A stretch of 64,000 bases of DNA from Novosphingobium rosa NBRC 15208 (GTDB taxonomy: Bacteria > Pseudomonadota > Alphaproteobacteria > Sphingomonadales > Sphingomonadaceae), in assembly GCF_001598555.1 (NCBI RefSeq), contig NZ_BCZE01000028.1:1-64000 (forward strand), in the 5' to 3' direction. Below are positions 44,606 to 53,333 of this stretch, in pieces. Every line of letters starts with the position of its first letter. Position 1 is the stretch's first letter. The position numbers were made by a program, and so were the translations under genes. A model generated the notes under the pieces. It saw only the letters and a program-made list of their open reading frames with translations. It made no database searches and was not told where the DNA came from.

Positions 44606-45754
44606 GTGGCCAGCTCGCCAGCACCGGACAGGATCAGGGTGATGCATATCATCACGCATCTCGATCTGGGCGGCGCCGAGGGCGTGGCGATGCAGCTGGT
44701 CGAGGGGCTTGCGGGGCAGGCCGATTCGGCGATCTTCGCCGTGCTGCGCGACAAGACGCTGTCCGCCATCGGCGCGGATATGGCGGCGCGGGCGCAAAAG
44801 CTGGGCGTTCCGGTGTTTTTCGGCACCGGGCGGGGCTTCAAATCGGGCGGGGTGATTCTGGCGGCTCTGGCGCTGGGGCGGGCCTTGCGGCAATTTCGCC
44901 CCAATGTGCTGCATGTCCACACCGAAATCCCCGAGCTGACTCTGGCCGTCGCCTGCGCTCTGTCACCCCGCGTGGCGCGAACGCCTTTGCTGCGCACGGT
45001 CCACAACAGCGTGCTGTGGATCGCTTGGGGCCGGATCGGGCAATGGGTGACCAAGCGGCTGGCGCATGGCCGCGCCGTGGCGGTTTCGCAGGCCGCCGCT
45101 CAGGCCGATGCCGCGATTGAAGCAGGCCTCGTCCGCCCGCCCGCCGAGGTGGTCTACAATGCCGTGCTGCCCCCGCCCATCGCCGCCCAGCGGATGGAGC
45201 CCTCGCCGCTGCGCCTGCTGTTTGCCGGGCGGCTGGTCGAGCAGAAGGGGGCCGATCTGCTGCCCGCCATCCTGAAACAGGCCAGCACTCTGGCCCGGCG
45301 CGGCGATGTCGAGGTGACCATCGCGGGCGAAGGCACGCTTCACGCCGATTTGACGCAAACGTTTAAAACGTTCGACAGCCCATGGCGGGTGCGGATGATC
45401 CCTCCCGTCGCCAAGCTTTCCCTGCATCTGGAGGATTATGACGCGGCCCTGCTGCCCTCCCGCTTCGAGGGCTTCGGGCTGCTCCATCTCGAGGTGCTGA
45501 TGGCGGGGCTGCCGCTGCTCACCTGCCGCGCCCCCGGTCTGGCCGAAGTGCTGCCCGAAACCTATCCGCTGACCACCGCGCCGGGCGACACGCGGGCTCT
45601 GGCGCAGGCTTTGGCCGCGCTGGTCGATGATCTGGCCACGCAGCGCAAGACCGTCGCCGCCTATCGCCCCGCGCTGGTCGAGCGCTTTGCCCCCCACACC
45701 ATGCTGGCGGCCTATCTCCAGCGCTACCGCCAGTTGTCAGGAGATCCGGCATGA
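44606..45754 (+). CDS. Glycosyltransferase, family 4 type
   Basis: The protein is about 382 aa, a GT-B fold. RVMHIITHLDLGGAEGVAMQ is the N-terminal strand and acceptor loop, FAGRLVEQKGADLLPAIL the start of the donor domain, and LLPSRFEGFGLLHLEVLMAGLPLLTCRAPGL holds the E-x7-E motif. The GTG at 44606 has GGGGG 5 nt upstream and lies well behind the promoter at 44533; ATGs at 44579 and 44642 are alternatives. It overlaps the next gene by 4 nt. The sugar transferred is unknown. Confidence 0.88.
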   Translation: MASSPAPDRIRVMHIITHLDLGGAEGVAMQLVEGLAGQADSAIFAVLRDKTLSAIGADMAARAQKLGVPVFFGTGRGFKSGGVILAALALGRALRQFRPNVLHVHTEIPELTLAVACALSPRVARTPLLRTVHNSVLWIAWGRIGQWVTKRLAHGRAVAVSQAAAQADAAIEAGLVRPPAEVVYNAVLPPPIAAQRMEPSPLRLLFAGRLVEQKGADLLPAILKQASTLARRGDVEVTIAGEGTLHADLTQTFKTFDSPWRVRMIPPVAKLSLHLEDYDAALLPSRFEGFGLLHLEVLMAGLPLLTCRAPGLAEVLPETYPLTTAPGDTRALAQALAALVDDLATQRKTVAAYRPALVERFAPHTMLAAYLQRYRQLSGDPA

Positions 45755-46761
45755 CCGTCACCGTCGCGATCAAGGCCCTGAACGAGGAAGCCCATATCGC
45801 CGCCGCGCTGGACAGCGCCTTGGCCGAAGTGGCGCCTTTGGGCGGCCATGTCGTGCTGGGCGACAGCGGATCGCGCGATGGCACGATCCCCACCGCCCAA
45901 AGCTATCCCCGCGTCACCATCGTGCAACTGGCCGATCCCGCGCAGCGCTGCTGCGGCGCGGGGGCACAGCTGGCCTTTCAGGGCGCGCTGAAGGCCACCG
46001 ACAGCGACGATTACCTCTATCTGCTCGATGGCGATATGGTGCTGCAGCCCGGCATGCTGGCGGCGGGCATCGCCTTCTTGCAAGACCATCCGCAGCATGC
46101 CGCCGTGGCCGGGCAGGTGATCGAGGCCAACACCCAGAGCATCGAGTTCGAGGCCCGCGCCCGCAATGACAAGGCCAAGCGCCGCGCGCTGGTCGAGGAG
46201 GTCGACCGGCTCGATTGCGGCGGGCTCTATCGCCTGAGCGCCTTGCGCGATCTGGGCTATTTCGCCGACCGCAACCTGCATGCCTTCGAGGAGTTCGATC
46301 TGGGCGCACGGCTGACAGCCAGGGGCTGGAAGCTGGCGCGCATCGACGTGCCCGGCGTGCGCCACCACGGCCATGACATGGGCGGGTTGCCGCTGATCTG
46401 GAAGCGCATCACCAGCGGCTATGCCGGGGGCACCGGCGAGGTGGTACGCGCCGCGATGGAGCAAGGCCGCCTGCCCGAGATGCTGCGCGGCTTCTCGCAT
46501 CTGCGCCATGCCATCATGGTGGTGGGCTGGTGGGCTTTCCTGCTGCTCAGCCTGCTGGCGGGCTGGTGGTGGCTGTTGCTCTTCGCTTTGGCGGCCCCTG
46601 TGGCGTTTCTGGGCGCGCGCCGCCGCAGCCTGCGCCACGGAATCTATTCGGTGGCGACCTGGAACATGCATGCCATCGGTCTGCTGCAAGGGCTGGGGCG
46701 CAAACGCGTGCCCCCGCGCCAGCCGCTCGATATGGTGGTGCTTCAGGACGGTGCTGCGTGA
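45751..46761 (+). CDS. Glycosyltransferase, family 2, with C-terminal membrane segments
   Basis: The protein is 336 aa. VAIKALNEEAHIAAAL and DSGSRDGTIP are the nucleotide-binding blocks, LLDGDMVLQPGML holds the metal-binding DGD, and FEEFDLGARL the catalytic ED-like region. Two membrane helices (about residues 253-285) tether it at the inner membrane. It overlaps its neighbours by 4 nt on both sides. Confidence 0.88.
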   Translation: MTVTVAIKALNEEAHIAAALDSALAEVAPLGGHVVLGDSGSRDGTIPTAQSYPRVTIVQLADPAQRCCGAGAQLAFQGALKATDSDDYLYLLDGDMVLQPGMLAAGIAFLQDHPQHAAVAGQVIEANTQSIEFEARARNDKAKRRALVEEVDRLDCGGLYRLSALRDLGYFADRNLHAFEEFDLGARLTARGWKLARIDVPGVRHHGHDMGGLPLIWKRITSGYAGGTGEVVRAAMEQGRLPEMLRGFSHLRHAIMVVGWWAFLLLSLLAGWWWLLLFALAAPVAFLGARRRSLRHGIYSVATWNMHAIGLLQGLGRKRVPPRQPLDMVVLQDGAA

Positions 46762-48089
46762 AGGGATTCACCGGCAAGATGGCGTGGACGGTGGGGGGCT
46801 TCTTCGCCTCCTCGGGTCTGCGTTTCATCCTCAACATCATCCTCTCGCGGCTGCTCGCGCCGGACATCATGGGGGTGATGGTGGTGGTCAACGCCGTGCG
46901 GCTGGGGATCGAGCTGCTGACCGATGTGGGCATCGAGCAGAACATCATCCACCACCCCGACGGCCTGACCCGCCCCTTCCGCGACACCGCCTGGACGATG
47001 CAGGTGATGCGCGGCGTGTTCCTGAGCGCGCTGTTCGCGCTGGCCGCGCCCTTTCTGGCCGAGGCCTATCATATCGATGTGCGCATCTTCCTGCTGGCGG
47101 CCTGCTCGCCTTTTCTGGGGGGGCTGCATTCCACCGCGGTCTTCGTGCTGGTCAAGCAGATGGAGGTGCGCCGCCGCAACCAGTTCGAGATCGGCAGCGA
47201 GGCGCTGGCCTTCGCCGTCTCGGTGGCGCTGGCATGGAGCCTGCGCTCGGTCTGGGCGCCGGCAATGGCGCTGGTGGCCAGCGTGGCGATCCGCTCGGCG
47301 CTCAGCTATCTGCTGCCCGAGGCGCGGCAGAGCTTCCGCCACGATCCCGAAATCCGCCGCCGCATCGTGCATTTCGGCAAATGGATCATGGTCACCTCGC
47401 TGGTGATGTATGCCGCCACCAATCTGGACCGGCTCTATCTGGGCCGCGCGGTGCCCATCGCGCTGGTGGGCATCTATGGCATCGCCCGCGCCATCGCCGA
47501 TCTGCCCACCACGCTGGCCCGCCGCCTGAGCTATCAGATCATCTTCCCCGCCATTGTCGCCGCGCGCAACGGGGAAGCCGAAGGCGTGGAGCATCATATG
47601 GCGCGTTCGCGGCTGGTCTTCGTGCTGGGCGTCTGCGGCGCGCTGGCGGTGGGGGCGGGGATCGGCGACTGGCTGATCAGTTTGCTCTATGACCATCGCT
47701 ATGCTTCGGCAGGGTGGATTCTGGGCGTGCTGCTGATCGGCGGGGTGTTCGCCGTGCTCTCCAACCTCAATGAGGCGCTGCTGCTGGGGGTAGGGCGGCC
47801 CGCGCTCAGCAGCTACGCCAATGCCGCGCGCTTTGTCACCATGGCGCTGCTGCTGCCGCTGGGGCTGCACTATGGCGGCTTTCCCGGCGCGGTGATGGCC
47901 ATCGCCTTCGTGGAGATTTGCCAATATGCCTATATTTCGGCAGGGCTGCTGCGCATGAGGCTGGGCTACTGGCGACAGGACGCCATGGCGCTGGCCACGG
48001 CACTCATCATGCTTGGCGGGGTTTGCGCCCTGCGTTCCGCCTTGGGTCTTGGGACCTCCTTCGCACCGATCCGGGGGCTTTTGCCATGA
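46758..48089 (+). CDS. Polysaccharide flippase (Wzx-type, MATE/PST superfamily)
   Basis: The protein is 443 aa with about 12 membrane helices. TGKMAWTVGGFFASSGLRF and RLLAPDIMGVMVVVNAV are typical of the polysaccharide-transport family. It would move lipid-linked repeat units across the inner membrane. The start is a GTG at 46758 that overlaps the preceding stop codon (GTGA); an ATG eight codons in is an alternative. It overlaps the next glycosyltransferase by 4 nt. Confidence 0.88.
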   Translation: MKGFTGKMAWTVGGFFASSGLRFILNIILSRLLAPDIMGVMVVVNAVRLGIELLTDVGIEQNIIHHPDGLTRPFRDTAWTMQVMRGVFLSALFALAAPFLAEAYHIDVRIFLLAACSPFLGGLHSTAVFVLVKQMEVRRRNQFEIGSEALAFAVSVALAWSLRSVWAPAMALVASVAIRSALSYLLPEARQSFRHDPEIRRRIVHFGKWIMVTSLVMYAATNLDRLYLGRAVPIALVGIYGIARAIADLPTTLARRLSYQIIFPAIVAARNGEAEGVEHHMARSRLVFVLGVCGALAVGAGIGDWLISLLYDHRYASAGWILGVLLIGGVFAVLSNLNEALLLGVGRPALSSYANAARFVTMALLLPLGLHYGGFPGAVMAIAFVEICQYAYISAGLLRMRLGYWRQDAMALATALIMLGGVCALRSALGLGTSFAPIRGLLP

Positions 48090-49264
48090 CTCGCCTGCTT
48101 ATCGTCCAATATGCCGGAGATTACCGCGAGGCCCGCCAGCGCATCATGCAGGACGGCAGCGAAATCTATTACGGCCACAGCTATGTGCTGGATCAACTGA
48201 ACCATCTGGCCGCGCGCCATGGCGAGGCGGCCTTCCTGTGCTGCCTCGCCCCACATTACGTGGAAAAGCTGGAAGGCGGGGTGACGCTGATGGGCGCCGC
48301 CGCCGGGCGCCGCAAGGACATCGATCCCGCCCCGGTGATCCGCATGATCGAGGAGTACGATCCCACCCATCTGATCGTGCACGGGCCGCTCAACGCCCTG
48401 CTGCGCCACGGGTTGAAGCGCAACCGTCCGCTGGGCTGCATTCTGGCCGACAGCTTCAACATGCATCCGCTGGACCGCTGGCTGCGCTTCGGGCGGCTGC
48501 CGGGGCTGCTCAACGATCCGCGCGTCTCGCTGGTGGCCAACCACGGGGTCAATTCCTCGCGCTCGCTGGTGAAGCTGGGGGTCGAGGCCGAGAAGGTCAT
48601 CCCCTGGGACTATCCGCAAATGCGCCGCCCCGAAAACTGGCCGGTGAAGGCGGCGCCCACGCAGGGCCAGCTTGATCTGCTCTATGTCGGCTCGATCGGG
48701 CGCAAGAAGGGCGTGGGCGATGTGATCGACGCGCTGGCCCTGCTCAAGCACCGCCCCGAGATCGTGCTGAAGATCGCCGGCGCCGGGCAACGTGAGAAGT
48801 TCGAGGCGCGCGCGCGGAAAATGGGTGTGGCCGACCGGGTGGAGTTCCTCGGCCTCGTCCCCAATGGCAGGATCATGGAGATGATGCATGCCAGCGCCGC
48901 GGTGATCGTCCCCAGCCGCCATGCCTTCCCCGAGGGCCTGCCGCTGACGCTGTATGAGGCGCTGGCCTCGCGCACGCCGGTGATCGCCTCGGACCATCCG
49001 ATGTTTTCCGGCCATCTGGAGCATGGGCAAAGCGCGCTGGTCTTCCCAGCGGGCCAGCCGCGCGCTCTGGCGGATCGCATCGAGACGCTGCTTTCCGATC
49101 CGGCGCTTTACGCCCGCATCTCGGAAGGATCGGCGCAGGCGTGGCAGCGCATGCAGATCCCCGTCCGCTGGGGCGAGATGGTCGACCGCTGGGTCAGCGA
49201 CACCGCCGAGGACCGCGCCTGGCTTTCCGGCCATACGCTGGCCCATGATCCCCTTCATGCCTGA
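48086..49264 (+). CDS. Glycosyltransferase, family 4 type
   Basis: The protein is 392 aa. The N-terminal half begins MTRLLIVQYAGDYREARQ and is long and divergent. The donor domain has LLYVGSIGRKKGVGDVIDAL and VIVPSRHAFPEGLPLTLYEALASRTPVIAS with the E-x7-E motif. It overlaps the flippase by 4 nt. The acceptor and sugar are unknown. Confidence 0.87.
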   Translation: MTRLLIVQYAGDYREARQRIMQDGSEIYYGHSYVLDQLNHLAARHGEAAFLCCLAPHYVEKLEGGVTLMGAAAGRRKDIDPAPVIRMIEEYDPTHLIVHGPLNALLRHGLKRNRPLGCILADSFNMHPLDRWLRFGRLPGLLNDPRVSLVANHGVNSSRSLVKLGVEAEKVIPWDYPQMRRPENWPVKAAPTQGQLDLLYVGSIGRKKGVGDVIDALALLKHRPEIVLKIAGAGQREKFEARARKMGVADRVEFLGLVPNGRIMEMMHASAAVIVPSRHAFPEGLPLTLYEALASRTPVIASDHPMFSGHLEHGQSALVFPAGQPRALADRIETLLSDPALYARISEGSAQAWQRMQIPVRWGEMVDRWVSDTAEDRAWLSGHTLAHDPLHA

Positions 49265-49277
49265 AAGAGAACCATTG

Positions 49278-49511
49278 ATGGAACGCGCCGAAGTCATTGA
49301 ACGCCTGATGGATGTCCTTGCCGAAACCTTCGACGAGGATGACATCGCCTACAGCGACGAGTTGACCGCCGCCGATGTGCCGGGCTGGGATTCGCTCAGC
49401 AACATCCGCCTGATGGTGGCGGTGGAGCAGGAGTTTGGCCGCAAGCTGTCGATCGGCGAGTGGCAGGGGCTGAAAAAGCTGGGCGATCTGGTCGCCCTGC
49501 TGACGGCCTGA
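49278..49511 (+). CDS. Acyl carrier protein
   Basis: This 77-aa acidic protein has PGWDSLSNIRLMVAVEQEFG, in which the Ser of DSL is the phosphopantetheine site. It is too distant in context from fatty-acid genes to be the housekeeping ACP. It lies 13 nt after a glycosyltransferase and 20 nt before an MBOAT gene, so it most likely carries an acyl or aminoacyl group for polymer modification. GAGA lies about 7 nt before the ATG. Confidence 0.92.
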   Translation: MERAEVIERLMDVLAETFDEDDIAYSDELTAADVPGWDSLSNIRLMVAVEQEFGRKLSIGEWQGLKKLGDLVALLTA

Positions 49512-49531
49512 TTTTCAGCAGACAGCCCTGA

Positions 49532-51067
49532 ATGGCCTTCAACTCCTACGCTTTTGCCCTGTGCTTCCTGCCGCTGGTCTGGCTGGGCTGGTGGCTGGCC
49601 GGGCGCTTGGCAGGGCAGCGCGGGCGGCTGAGCGTGATCGTGGCCGCCGGGCTTGGCTTTTACGCCATGGCCAGCGCCTGGGCGCTGCCGGTGCTGCTGG
49701 CTTCGCTGGCGGGCAATTTCGCCATCGCCCGGCTGATCGTGGCCAGCGAGGGCAAGACACGCCATCGCTGGCTGGTGCTGGGGGTGGGCGCCAATGTGCT
49801 GGCGCTGCTGGTGTTCAAGTTCACCGGCTTTCTGGGCGTCAATCTGGGCTGGCTGATGGGGCGGCCCCCGCTGTGGCGCGATCTGGCGCTGCCGCTGGGG
49901 ATTTCCTTCTTCACCTTCCAGCAGATCTCGCTGCTGGTCGATCTGGCGCGCGGGGTGGTGCGCGAGGTGCGGGCGCTCACCTATCTCGCCTCGATCCTGT
50001 TCTTCCCCTATCTTATCTCCGGCCCGATCACCTATTTCCGCGAATTTGCCCCCCAGATCGAGGCCGAGCCGCGCGAGACCGCGCGCGACGCCATGGCGGG
50101 AATCACCCTTTTCACCATCGGCCTGTTCAAGAAGGCGGTGCTGGCCGACACGATGGCGCTGTGGGTCGATCCGCTGTTCAGCGATGTGGCCGCCGGACAC
50201 CGCCCGGTGGCGGCGCAGGCCTGGGCGATGGTGGTGGGCTTTCTGCTGCAGATGTATTTCGACTTTTCCGGCTATTCCGACATGGCGGCGGGCTGCGCGC
50301 GGCTGCTGGGGGTGAAGCTGCCGCTCAACTTCTACTCGCCGATGCGCGTCACCTCCATCGCAGACTGGTGGCGCCGCTGGCACATGAGCCTGGGCCGCTT
50401 CGTCAATGATTACCTGTTCCAGTCGCTGGCGCTGCCTTTCACGCGCTGGGCGGCGGCGCGCGGGATGGGGCGCTGGGGCGTAACAGGCTTTGGTGTGTTT
50501 CTGCCCACCGCGATCTCGATGTTCGTGATCGGCGCATGGCATGGCGGGGCGTGGACCTATATCGTGTTTGGCCTGCTGCATGCGCTGTACATGGTGGTGG
50601 CCGAGGTCTGGGCCTTTACCCATAAGAAGAAGCGCGGTGCCCCGCCGCCCTCGCGGACGCAACTGCTACGCGGGCATGTGCTGACGATGCTGGCCGTGCT
50701 GATCGCGCTGGTGCCGTTCCGCGCACCGAATATGGCCAGCGCCTGCCTGCTGTGGAGCGCGATGACCGGCCTGGCCCATGGCAACTGGCTGGCATGGCCC
50801 GTGCTGGCGCCCGTCGGAGGCGCCGTGGTGGCGGGTGAACTGGTGGTGGCGCTGCTGATCGTCTACACTTTGCCCAACACCGCGCAATTGCTCGACCGGC
50901 TGGAGCCCTCGCTGCCTTTCGCCGGGGCCGCAAAGGTTTCGCGCGGGCTGCTGCCGTTGCGCTGGCGGGCCGGGCTGGCGTGGGGCCTGGCAATGGGGGC
51001 GATGTTGCTGCTGGGGCTGGCCTTTGTCAGCCGGGGCGGCAACAGCTTCGTCTATTTCGGATTTTGA
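49532..51067 (+). CDS. MBOAT-family O-acyltransferase (AlgI/DltB-like)
   Basis: The protein is 511 aa with about 11-12 membrane helices. FFTFQQISLLVDLARG, FPYLISGPITYFREF, QMYFDFSGYSDMAAGCARLLG, SIADWWRRWHMSLGRFVNDY and the catalytic His in FVIGAWHGGAWTYIVFG are the family landmarks. It passes acyl groups across the inner membrane onto a polysaccharide. The C-terminus has three extra helices. It lies between an ACP gene and an SGNH-hydrolase gene. Confidence 0.93.
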   Translation: MAFNSYAFALCFLPLVWLGWWLAGRLAGQRGRLSVIVAAGLGFYAMASAWALPVLLASLAGNFAIARLIVASEGKTRHRWLVLGVGANVLALLVFKFTGFLGVNLGWLMGRPPLWRDLALPLGISFFTFQQISLLVDLARGVVREVRALTYLASILFFPYLISGPITYFREFAPQIEAEPRETARDAMAGITLFTIGLFKKAVLADTMALWVDPLFSDVAAGHRPVAAQAWAMVVGFLLQMYFDFSGYSDMAAGCARLLGVKLPLNFYSPMRVTSIADWWRRWHMSLGRFVNDYLFQSLALPFTRWAAARGMGRWGVTGFGVFLPTAISMFVIGAWHGGAWTYIVFGLLHALYMVVAEVWAFTHKKKRGAPPPSRTQLLRGHVLTMLAVLIALVPFRAPNMASACLLWSAMTGLAHGNWLAWPVLAPVGGAVVAGELVVALLIVYTLPNTAQLLDRLEPSLPFAGAAKVSRGLLPLRWRAGLAWGLAMGAMLLLGLAFVSRGGNSFVYFGF

Positions 51068-51073
51068 GCGCAG

Positions 51074-52162
51074 ATGATGGCCGAGATCACCCCGCCCGAC
51101 CCGCAGACCACCGAAACCGGCACGGCGCGCTATCTGCTGGGCATGGCGGTGGGCTTTGCGGTGCTGCTGGCGGTGCTGCTCGCCCTGCCCTTCAACCGCT
51201 ACATCGCCGCCCAGCGCGCCGCTGGCAGCGAGATGTTCCACGCCCGCTGGGTCTATGAACGCATCCATTTCGACCCCGCCCCCATCGATGTGGCGATCAT
51301 CGGCTCCTCGCGCATGGAATCAGGGATCAGCCCCAGCCTGTTGCAACAGTTGCTGAGCGCGAAGGCGGGCCGCACGGTGCATGTCGCCAATCTCTCCGTG
51401 GTGCAGGCCGGGCGCGACTACCACGACCTGCTGGTGCATGATCTGCTGAACGCCCATCCGGAGGTCCGCCTGCTGGTGCTGGCCGACGATGGCTTCATGG
51501 TCTATTCGCACCCCATGTTTCAGGAGATGGCCAGCCCCGGCCAGATCGCCGCGGCCCCGCTGCTGGTGAACAAGTTCTACTTCACGAACCTGCTGGCGGT
51601 GCCCTATCGCAACCTGCTCAATGCGGCGGGGCAGGTCGCGCCCGGCTGGTTCGGCGTGGACCGCAACTTCCGGCCCGCCGCCTATCTGGGCACCGGCCTC
51701 GACCGCACGCTGGGCTATCGCCTGCCCGATGGCCACTGGCGCAACGGCAACGCCACCATGCCGCTGGCGCAGATGCAGGCGCGGGCGCAGGCCAATCTGG
51801 CCACGCAGAACCGCTTCACCATCTCGCACCTGCCTTTCCTGCCCGAGGAGATGCAGCTGGCGATCGACCATCATTACATGCAGTCCATCGCCGATCTGGC
51901 GCGGCAACGCCATGTGGCGCTGGCCTTTGTCGGCCTGCCCATGTTCGGGCCCGCCGATCTGCCGCGCAACCCCCGCTATTTCAGCCGCTTCGGCCCCGAT
52001 TTCCTTCCGACCGCATGGCGCAACGACGCCGCGCTCTATCAGGATGACACCCATCTCAACCGCGCCGGAGCCATCCTCGCCACACGCTACCTGGCAGACC
52101 AGCTGGCCGGGCTGATCCCTCCCGCGCGTCCCGCGACACAAGGAACCACCCATGGCCGATAA
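51074..52162 (+). CDS. Membrane-anchored SGNH-hydrolase-like protein (DltD/AlgX-like)
   Basis: The protein is 362 aa. One N-terminal membrane segment (about residues 20-42) puts the rest in the periplasm. Block I is AIIGSSRMESGIS with the candidate catalytic Ser, and the closing DDTHLNRAGA gives the Asp/His pair. This is the layout of proteins that complete O-acylation with MBOAT partners. It follows the MBOAT gene by 6 nt and overlaps the next glycosyltransferase by 11 nt. Confidence 0.83.
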   Translation: MMAEITPPDPQTTETGTARYLLGMAVGFAVLLAVLLALPFNRYIAAQRAAGSEMFHARWVYERIHFDPAPIDVAIIGSSRMESGISPSLLQQLLSAKAGRTVHVANLSVVQAGRDYHDLLVHDLLNAHPEVRLLVLADDGFMVYSHPMFQEMASPGQIAAAPLLVNKFYFTNLLAVPYRNLLNAAGQVAPGWFGVDRNFRPAAYLGTGLDRTLGYRLPDGHWRNGNATMPLAQMQARAQANLATQNRFTISHLPFLPEEMQLAIDHHYMQSIADLARQRHVALAFVGLPMFGPADLPRNPRYFSRFGPDFLPTAWRNDAALYQDDTHLNRAGAILATRYLADQLAGLIPPARPATQGTTHGR

Positions 52163-53333
52163 CAATTCGCCTCAGGTGGTCTTCGCCATCACCCACACCA
52201 CGCCGGGCGGCCTGCGCGAAATATGGCAGGATGTCGCCCATGGCCTAAGCGAACGCGGCTTCGCCACCGGCCTGCTGGGCCTCTACCCCCAGGCCGCCGG
52301 GGAAGCCGCAGAAGCCCAGCGCGACGGCTGGCGGTTCATCGCCACCAGCCCCCTGCGCAACGCTGCGGCGGGTCTGACCCTGCTGGCCGCCACCATCGGG
52401 TGGCTGCGTCGCCACCGGCCGCAGGTGGTCATCACCGCCATGCCGCTGGCCAATGTGCTGTTCCCGCTGGCCGCCACGCTGGCCGGGGTGCGGACGAAGG
52501 TGGTGCTGTCGCATCACACCCCCTCCTTCACCTATCAGGGCGCGCTCAACCAGATCGACCGCTGGACGGGCTGTCTGCCCTGCGTGGCTGCCATCGTCAG
52601 CGTGTCGGACGCGGTGGGCGCCTCGTTTGAAAGCTGGCCCAAAGCCTATCGCACCAAACAGCGCACCATCCACAATGCCCTGCCCGAGGGCGTGGAGCGC
52701 ATGGTCGATGCCATCGCCGCCGGTCCTGCCCGCAACAGCGCTACACAGGGCCTGATCGTGGCGGTGGGACGGCTCTCGCGCCAGAAGAACCATCCGCAGC
52801 TGATCCGCGCCATGGCGCTGCTGCCCAAGGCCCGGCTGGAGATCATCGGCGCGGGCGAGGATGAAGCCGAATTGCGCGCCCTGATCGGCGAGCTGAAACT
52901 GGCAGACCGCGTCTCCCTGCTGGGCCAGATGCCGCGCGAAGCGGCCTTGCGCCGCGCGGCTCGGGCCGATGTCTTCGCGCAGGTCAGCCTGTTCGAAGGG
53001 CACAGCCTGGCCCTGATCGAGGCCGCGCGCCTCGGCCTGCCGCTGGTGGTCTCGCAGGTGCCGGTGCAGATCGAGGGCGTCACCGGCGAGGATGGCCAGC
53101 TCTGCGGCCTCACCGTGCCGCTCGACGATCCGCAGGCGCTTGCCGATGCGCTGGGCAGCCTGCTCGGCGATCCCGCCACCCATCGCCTCTGGGCCGGGCG
53201 TTCGGCGCGGCTGGGCATGATGCGCGGCAGCAAGGCGCTGATCGACCGCTATGTGACGCTGCTGGGCGAGCATGCTATCACCCCGCACGAAGCCAGCACC
53301 GCGCAGGCCTTCAGGGAGGTCGCCAAGGCATGA
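52152..53333 (+). CDS. Glycosyltransferase, family 4 type
   Basis: The protein is 393 aa. FAITHTTPGGLREIWQDVA opens the acceptor domain, and LIVAVGRLSRQKNHPQLIRA plus FAQVSLFEGHSLALIEAARLGLPLVVSQ give the donor domain with the E-x7-E motif. It overlaps the SGNH gene by 11 nt and the polymerase gene by 4 nt. Confidence 0.88.
   Translation: MADNNSPQVVFAITHTTPGGLREIWQDVAHGLSERGFATGLLGLYPQAAGEAAEAQRDGWRFIATSPLRNAAAGLTLLAATIGWLRRHRPQVVITAMPLANVLFPLAATLAGVRTKVVLSHHTPSFTYQGALNQIDRWTGCLPCVAAIVSVSDAVGASFESWPKAYRTKQRTIHNALPEGVERMVDAIAAGPARNSATQGLIVAVGRLSRQKNHPQLIRAMALLPKARLEIIGAGEDEAELRALIGELKLADRVSLLGQMPREAALRRAARADVFAQVSLFEGHSLALIEAARLGLPLVVSQVPVQIEGVTGEDGQLCGLTVPLDDPQALADALGSLLGDPATHRLWAGRSARLGMMRGSKALIDRYVTLLGEHAITPHEASTAQAFREVAKA

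Noticed and set aside
43954..45054. Longer 366-codon version of the orphan gene
   Set aside because: The upstream part runs antisense through the first glycosyltransferase; GGAG and the ATG at 44418 define a better start.
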